A DNA stretch of 8,726 nt, from positions 1-8,726 of the forward strand of contig JAPUGN010000103.1 in assembly GCA_027298165.1 (NCBI GenBank). Reading direction: 5' to 3'. Shown piece by piece: positions 5,561-8,726 of the stretch; positions within the stretch are counted from its first letter, which is position 1; every line of letters begins with the position of its first letter. The translations under genes and the position numbers were made by a program. The DNA comes from Nitrospinota bacterium (GTDB lineage: Bacteria; Nitrospinota; Nitrospinia; Nitrospinales; Nitrospinaceae). The notes under the pieces were generated by a model, which ran no database searches, was not told the origin of the DNA, and was given only the letters and a program-made list of their open reading frames with translations.

Positions 5561-7852
5561 ATGAGCTTCCGCGAAGAGGAAGAGCAGTACAAGCAGGATA
5601 TCCGACAAAATCCCGGCGACTCCGACGCGATCTGCGCCTTGGGTGATTTTTACCTGGGCAAGGCCAAATACGACCTGGCCGAACAGGAGTACGAAAAGGC
5701 GCTCCGGCAGGATCCATTCTGCGCCGAGGCTCATTTGGGTTTGGGCGCTATTTGCCACCAGCAAAAACGGGTTCTCGAAGCGGCGGACCATTACCGGAGA
5801 AGCCTGGAGTATGACCCGGACAACGCCCGCACCCACAACAATCTCGGCTCCCTGTTTTACGAGCAGAAGCAGTGGAGTGAGGCGCAAGCCGAATACCAGA
5901 AGGCTCTGGACATCGACCCGGAGTACACCCTCCCCCATCACAACCTGGGCCTGCTATACGCGTGTCAGGAAAAATATTACGAAGCCGAGCAGGCGTATTT
6001 GAAAGCGTTGCAACTGGACCCGGAGTATGGCCAGGCCCGTTACAACCTCGGGAACCTGTACCTTGAGCAGGAACGCTTTTTCGAGGCCGAGCGTGAATAC
6101 CATGCCTCCCTGCGCATCAATCCCAAGAATATGTTCGCGCATCTCGATCTGGCCAACCTGTATAACAATCTGGGACAACAGGATAAGGCCGAGGTGAAAT
6201 ATAAAGAGACCCTAAAGCTGGATCCCCGCAATGCGGAAGCCCATTTTTTCCTCGGCAATATTGCGGCCGAACAGAAGAATCACATCGAGGCGGAATACCA
6301 TTACCAGAAGGCGCTATCTCTTAAAACCAACGACGCCCAGATTCACAACCACCTGGGTTACCTGCGGTTTGAACAAGAACGATACGAGGAAGCCGAGGCG
6401 GAATACAAGGAGGCCCTGCGGCTGAATCCCCAGTACACCGCCGCGCACAACAATCTGGGTCTGTTGTACTACCAACTCAAGAAATATTCCGTAGCCGAAG
6501 AGAAATTCGAAACCACCTTAAAACTGGACCCGCATTACGTCAACGCGCAGTACAATCTGGGCCTTTTGTACCAGGCGCAGGACCGCAACCGCCTCGCGCT
6601 GGAAGCCTACCGCCGGGTGTTGCGGTTGGACCCAATGGATATCGAGGTGTATTCCAAGTTGGGTTATTTGTACGAAATGCTGGAAGAATACGACCCTGCG
6701 GAAAAAATTCTCAAGGAACTGACGGAGCTGGACCGGAAAAACGTGTTGGGCCGGGCGCAACTGGCTAAGCTCTATACTCTCCGGGAACAATATGATTTGG
6801 CATTCGTCCAACTGGATGAAGCCCTGAAGCTGGAACCGGAAAACCCGGAAGCCCTGTTCCTGTACGGCAACCTGTTCTTTCAACAAAATGAATACGGCCG
6901 CGCCGAGGAGCTGTTTTTCAAAACGGTTTATCATCACCCGGATATCGAGGAAGCCTGGATCAAGCTCGGCGTCATTTACTATCGTCAGACCAAATATAAA
7001 GCGTCGCTGGAGGCGTATCAAAAGGCCATCGATCTGAACTCGGAGAACCACATTATCCATTTCAACATGGCGCTGATCTACGAACACATGGAGGATTGGG
7101 ACCGGGCCGAGCAATCCTATTACCAGACCTTGAACCTCAACCCGCAGGACTGCGACGCGCTGTTCAATCTGGGTGTCCTGTATGAAGGCCGGGAGCAATT
7201 TGAAAAAGCCCTGCGAAAATATCAGGCAGCCCTGGACCTGAAGCCGGACGATCCCGACATCTTCAACAACCTCGGGCTGGTGCACCTTAAGCTGAATCAA
7301 TACCGGGAATCGGAAACGGCCCTGCGGGAAGCGGTACGGCTGAACCCGAAAGATTCGCAAATCCGCTTCAACCTGGGCATCCTATACGAATCGATGAATA
7401 AAGTACGGCTGGCCGAGAGGGAGTATCTGGATTCCATCCGGCTGAATCCGGATGAACCCAAAGTGCATTTCAACCTGGCCCTTCTGTACGACAATTCCCA
7501 TCAGTTCACGAAAGCGGAAAACGAATACCGGGAGGCGATTCACCTGGACCCGGAATACGCGTTCGCCCACAACAACCTCGGGCTCATTTACCTGCGCCGC
7601 TACCGGAACCGGGATGCAGAGCAGATGATCCGCAGGACCATCGAGCTGAAGCCGGAATATGCCTCGGCCCATTATAACCTCGGCCTGATTTTCGCTGCGG
7701 AATCCAACTTCCCCCGCGCGATTCAATTCTATGAGGAAGCCCTCCGTCTCGATCCCGGCATGGTCGAAGCCCGTCAGAAACTGAAAAGGGCCGAATTCTG
7801 GAACAAGGTGTATGGATATTGGGGACAGTGGAAAAGGCTATTGGCTCGCTGA
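5561..7852 (+). CDS. Giant tetratricopeptide-repeat protein (21 tandem TPRs, no other domain)
   Basis: 763 residues: an 18-residue start (MSFREEEEQYKQDIRQNP) that looks like half a repeat, 21 contiguous 34-residue TPR units (residues 19-732), and a 31-residue tail. Each unit shows the helix-turn-helix signature, typically NLGxLY in helix A, an Ala plus an aromatic in helix B, and a closing DP or NP. TPR arrays form right-handed superhelices that bind peptides or proteins, so this is most likely a scaffold or adaptor. The partner cannot be read from the sequence. There is no signal peptide, membrane helix or catalytic domain (no kinase, glycosyltransferase or methyltransferase), so it is probably cytoplasmic. 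The tail holds three Trp in a basic, aromatic run (W747, Y751, Y753, W754, W757, KR 758-759). It diverges from tatA and converges with rpe 15 bases on, so it appears monocistronic. Assigning TPR is certain; a specific role is not. Confidence 0.95.
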   Translation: MSFREEEEQYKQDIRQNPGDSDAICALGDFYLGKAKYDLAEQEYEKALRQDPFCAEAHLGLGAICHQQKRVLEAADHYRRSLEYDPDNARTHNNLGSLFYEQKQWSEAQAEYQKALDIDPEYTLPHHNLGLLYACQEKYYEAEQAYLKALQLDPEYGQARYNLGNLYLEQERFFEAEREYHASLRINPKNMFAHLDLANLYNNLGQQDKAEVKYKETLKLDPRNAEAHFFLGNIAAEQKNHIEAEYHYQKALSLKTNDAQIHNHLGYLRFEQERYEEAEAEYKEALRLNPQYTAAHNNLGLLYYQLKKYSVAEEKFETTLKLDPHYVNAQYNLGLLYQAQDRNRLALEAYRRVLRLDPMDIEVYSKLGYLYEMLEEYDPAEKILKELTELDRKNVLGRAQLAKLYTLREQYDLAFVQLDEALKLEPENPEALFLYGNLFFQQNEYGRAEELFFKTVYHHPDIEEAWIKLGVIYYRQTKYKASLEAYQKAIDLNSENHIIHFNMALIYEHMEDWDRAEQSYYQTLNLNPQDCDALFNLGVLYEGREQFEKALRKYQAALDLKPDDPDIFNNLGLVHLKLNQYRESETALREAVRLNPKDSQIRFNLGILYESMNKVRLAEREYLDSIRLNPDEPKVHFNLALLYDNSHQFTKAENEYREAIHLDPEYAFAHNNLGLIYLRRYRNRDAEQMIRRTIELKPEYASAHYNLGLIFAAESNFPRAIQFYEEALRLDPGMVEARQKLKRAEFWNKVYGYWGQWKRLLAR
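5615..7756 (+). repeat. 21 x 102-bp coding repeats (TPR units)
   Basis: Dividing the protein after each closing Pro gives exactly 21 units of 34 residues, 2142 bases in all, with no insertion or deletion. The closing Pro is replaced only in unit 7 (KT), unit 11 (DR) and unit 14 (NS). The conserved small residue of helix A is Gly except in units 6, 12, 15 and 19, where it is Ala. At DNA level the copies are diverged, so this is an old array and not a recent tandem amplification. Confidence 0.9.
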
Positions 7853-7867
7853 CTCGCGAGGCGTCCC

Positions 7868-8515
7868 TCAAGCGTTGCGAAGTTCCTCGATGGATTTTTT
7901 GTAATCGTCACTGCCGAAAATGGCGGACCCCGCCACCAGCACATTGGCGCCGGCCTTTTTGATTGTCGCCGCATTGTCCGGCTTCACCCCGCCGTCCACT
8001 TCCACATCCAATTCCACTCCCGATTCGTTCAGCGTGTTGCGCAGCAGTTCGATTTTGCTGAGCACTGAGCCGATGAACTCCTGACCGCCGTATCCGGGAT
8101 TGACCGACATGAGTAGAACCATGTCCACCTGCTCGATGATCTCGTCGAGGGCGAACAGAGTCGTCGCAGGATTCAATACCACCCCGGCTTTGACGCCGCT
8201 GTCCTTGATGCGCTGGATGGTGCGGTGCAAATGCGGGCAGGCCTCAGCATGAACAGATATGATATCGGCCCCGGCGGCAACGAAGTCCTCCACATAGTGA
8301 TCCGCGTTTTCGATCATCAGATGCACGTCGAGCGGCAAATCCGTCACCTTGCGTAACGCTTCCACCACCAACGGACCGACGGTGATATTCGGAACGAATT
8401 TCCCGTCCATCACATCCACATGGATCCAGTCCGCTCCGGCTTCTTCCACAGCTTTCACTTCTTCTCCCAATCGGCTGAAGTCGGCGGCTAAAATAGACGG
8501 CGCGATCTTGACCAT
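7868..8515 (-). CDS. rpe: Ribulose-phosphate 3-epimerase
   Basis: Complete 215-residue TIM-barrel enzyme interconverting D-ribulose 5-phosphate and D-xylulose 5-phosphate in the pentose phosphate (and, where present, Calvin) pathway, in the cytoplasm. Length fits the family (about 215-225). Diagnostic segments in order: APSILAADF (S7), WIHVDVMDGKFVPN (H32, D34, M36), LDVHLMI (H65), MSVNPGYGGQEF (136-147, phosphate loop), and VDGGVKPDN (D174). H32, D34, H65 and D174 are the metal ligands, and D34 and D174 the acid-base pair, so all are intact. A GSAIFG phosphate-binding segment (196-201) follows. The start ATG has GAGGAG (8521-8526 in plus coordinates) five bases ahead. It converges with the TPR gene, leaving 15 bases between the stops and no terminator with a T-run, so transcripts from the two genes may overlap. 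Confidence 0.98.
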   Translation of the reverse strand: MVKIAPSILAADFSRLGEEVKAVEEAGADWIHVDVMDGKFVPNITVGPLVVEALRKVTDLPLDVHLMIENADHYVEDFVAAGADIISVHAEACPHLHRTIQRIKDSGVKAGVVLNPATTLFALDEIIEQVDMVLLMSVNPGYGGQEFIGSVLSKIELLRNTLNESGVELDVEVDGGVKPDNAATIKKAGANVLVAGSAIFGSDDYKKSIEELRNA

Positions 8516-8544
8516 AGAATCTCCTCTTGATTATGAATTACGAA

Positions 8545-8562
8545 TCATCCGGGGTCATCCGG
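8545..8562. repeat. Direct repeat TCATCCGG, 10-base period, in the rpe leader
   Basis: TCATCCGG occurs at 8545-8552 and again at 8555-8562, exactly one helical turn apart, between the candidate rpe promoter and the rpe start. Two copies so placed could be an operator half-site pair, but 8 bp is short enough for chance. Confidence 0.3.
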
Positions 8563-8630
8563 CTTCTCGGAAGGGAACGAGCCTGAAAAGCCAAAGGATG
8601 GATGCCCTCATTCCTTCACGGGCGGTGTCG

Positions 8631-8659
8631 AGCATAACATAATGCCCATCACCGGGCAA
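8631..8659 (-). promoter_or_regulatory. Candidate rpe promoter
   Basis: On the minus strand TTGCCC (8654-8659) and TATGCT (8631-8636) are 17 bases apart, each matching consensus at 4 of 6 bases. Predicted leader is about 110 bases. A 5-bp inverted repeat, TGCCC (8643-8647) with GGGCA (8654-8658), overlaps the spacer and the -35. Confidence 0.35.
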
Positions 8660-8726
8660 TCATCTGGCATGCCTCTCTAAAAATTTCTTTGTCCCTCCCG
8701 CGGGTTGGGGTCCCGTGCGTCCTTTA

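Larger units (their letters stand above)
8516..8726. other. Region upstream of rpe to the window edge
   Basis: No gene on either strand is supported in these 211 bases. It contains the rpe ribosome site, a direct repeat (8545-8562), a candidate rpe promoter (8631-8659) and, near the edge, a G+C-rich stretch around CCCGCGGG (8697-8704) next to the AT-rich AAAAATTT (8680-8687). Confidence 0.55.

Noticed and set aside
5377..5592. 71-codon minus-strand open frame across the TPR start
   Set aside because: Overlaps the TPR start, composition reflects AT-rich spacer, and no family features or convincing ribosome site.
6518..7360. 280-codon minus-strand open frame opposite the TPR gene
   Set aside because: It shows a 34-residue periodicity (repeated RVQ/EVQ-type segments) that simply mirrors the TPR repeats on the coding strand.
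5615..7756. Regular 102-base spacing as a possible CRISPR or satellite array
   Set aside because: The periodicity is that of a protein-coding TPR array: unbroken frame, diverged DNA copies, and no constant repeat with variable spacers.
7845..7860. CTCGC/GCGAG hairpin at the TPR stop as terminator
   Set aside because: Only five base pairs and no T-run on either strand.
8349..8642. 97-codon plus-strand open frame across the rpe 5' end
   Set aside because: Overlaps the conserved N-terminal half of rpe on the opposite strand and has no recognisable features.
1..8726. A new multi-gene defence or mobile system
   Set aside because: No nuclease, transposase, recombinase, toxin-antitoxin pair or phage gene is visible. 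The identified genes are respiratory, export and sugar-phosphate functions with alternating strands.

Overview
This is a bacterial chromosomal segment of middling to high G+C (mid-50s percent by eye). It carries five complete protein-coding genes plus the 3' part of a sixth that runs in from the left edge. Every gene has a recognisable bacterial start context, and I see no transposase, integrase, phage gene, CRISPR array, rRNA or tRNA. The ordinary 14-subunit-type Complex I genes, a stand-alone tatA with a long charged tail and a giant pure-TPR protein would fit a Gram-negative respiratory bacterium, for example a Nitrospinota or deltaproteobacterial-type lineage. That taxonomic guess is low confidence, because no marker gene here settles it.

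Layout. (1) Positions 1-4162, plus strand: nuoL (3' part), nuoM and nuoN, the three antiporter-like membrane subunits of NADH:quinone oxidoreductase, tightly packed as the distal end of a nuo operon. (2) 4163-4594: a short gap with a good sigma70-type promoter, then a 103-residue protein of unknown function whose stop codon lies inside a strong hairpin. (3) 4656-5051, minus strand: tatA, convergent with the small gene and probably sharing that hairpin as a terminator. (4) 5052-5560: a 509-base non-coding divergent region with a candidate tatA promoter and several repeats, including an 11-bp inverted repeat followed by a T-run ahead of the next gene. (5) 5561-7852, plus strand: a 763-residue protein made almost wholly of 21 back-to-back 34-residue tetratricopeptide repeats without a single insertion or deletion. 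(6) 7868-8515, minus strand: rpe (ribulose-phosphate 3-epimerase), convergent with the TPR gene. Its upstream region fills the right end of the window.

Working together. NuoL/M/N form the proton-pumping arm of Complex I in the inner membrane. TatA forms the pore-forming component of twin-arginine export, but tatC is not here. Rpe serves the pentose phosphate network. The genes alternate in strand after nuoN and look like independent transcription units rather than one functional cassette. I find no convincing evidence for a new multi-gene system. The least explained items are the indel-free TPR solenoid with its Trp-rich basic tail, the small gene behind nuoN, and the structured leader before the TPR gene.
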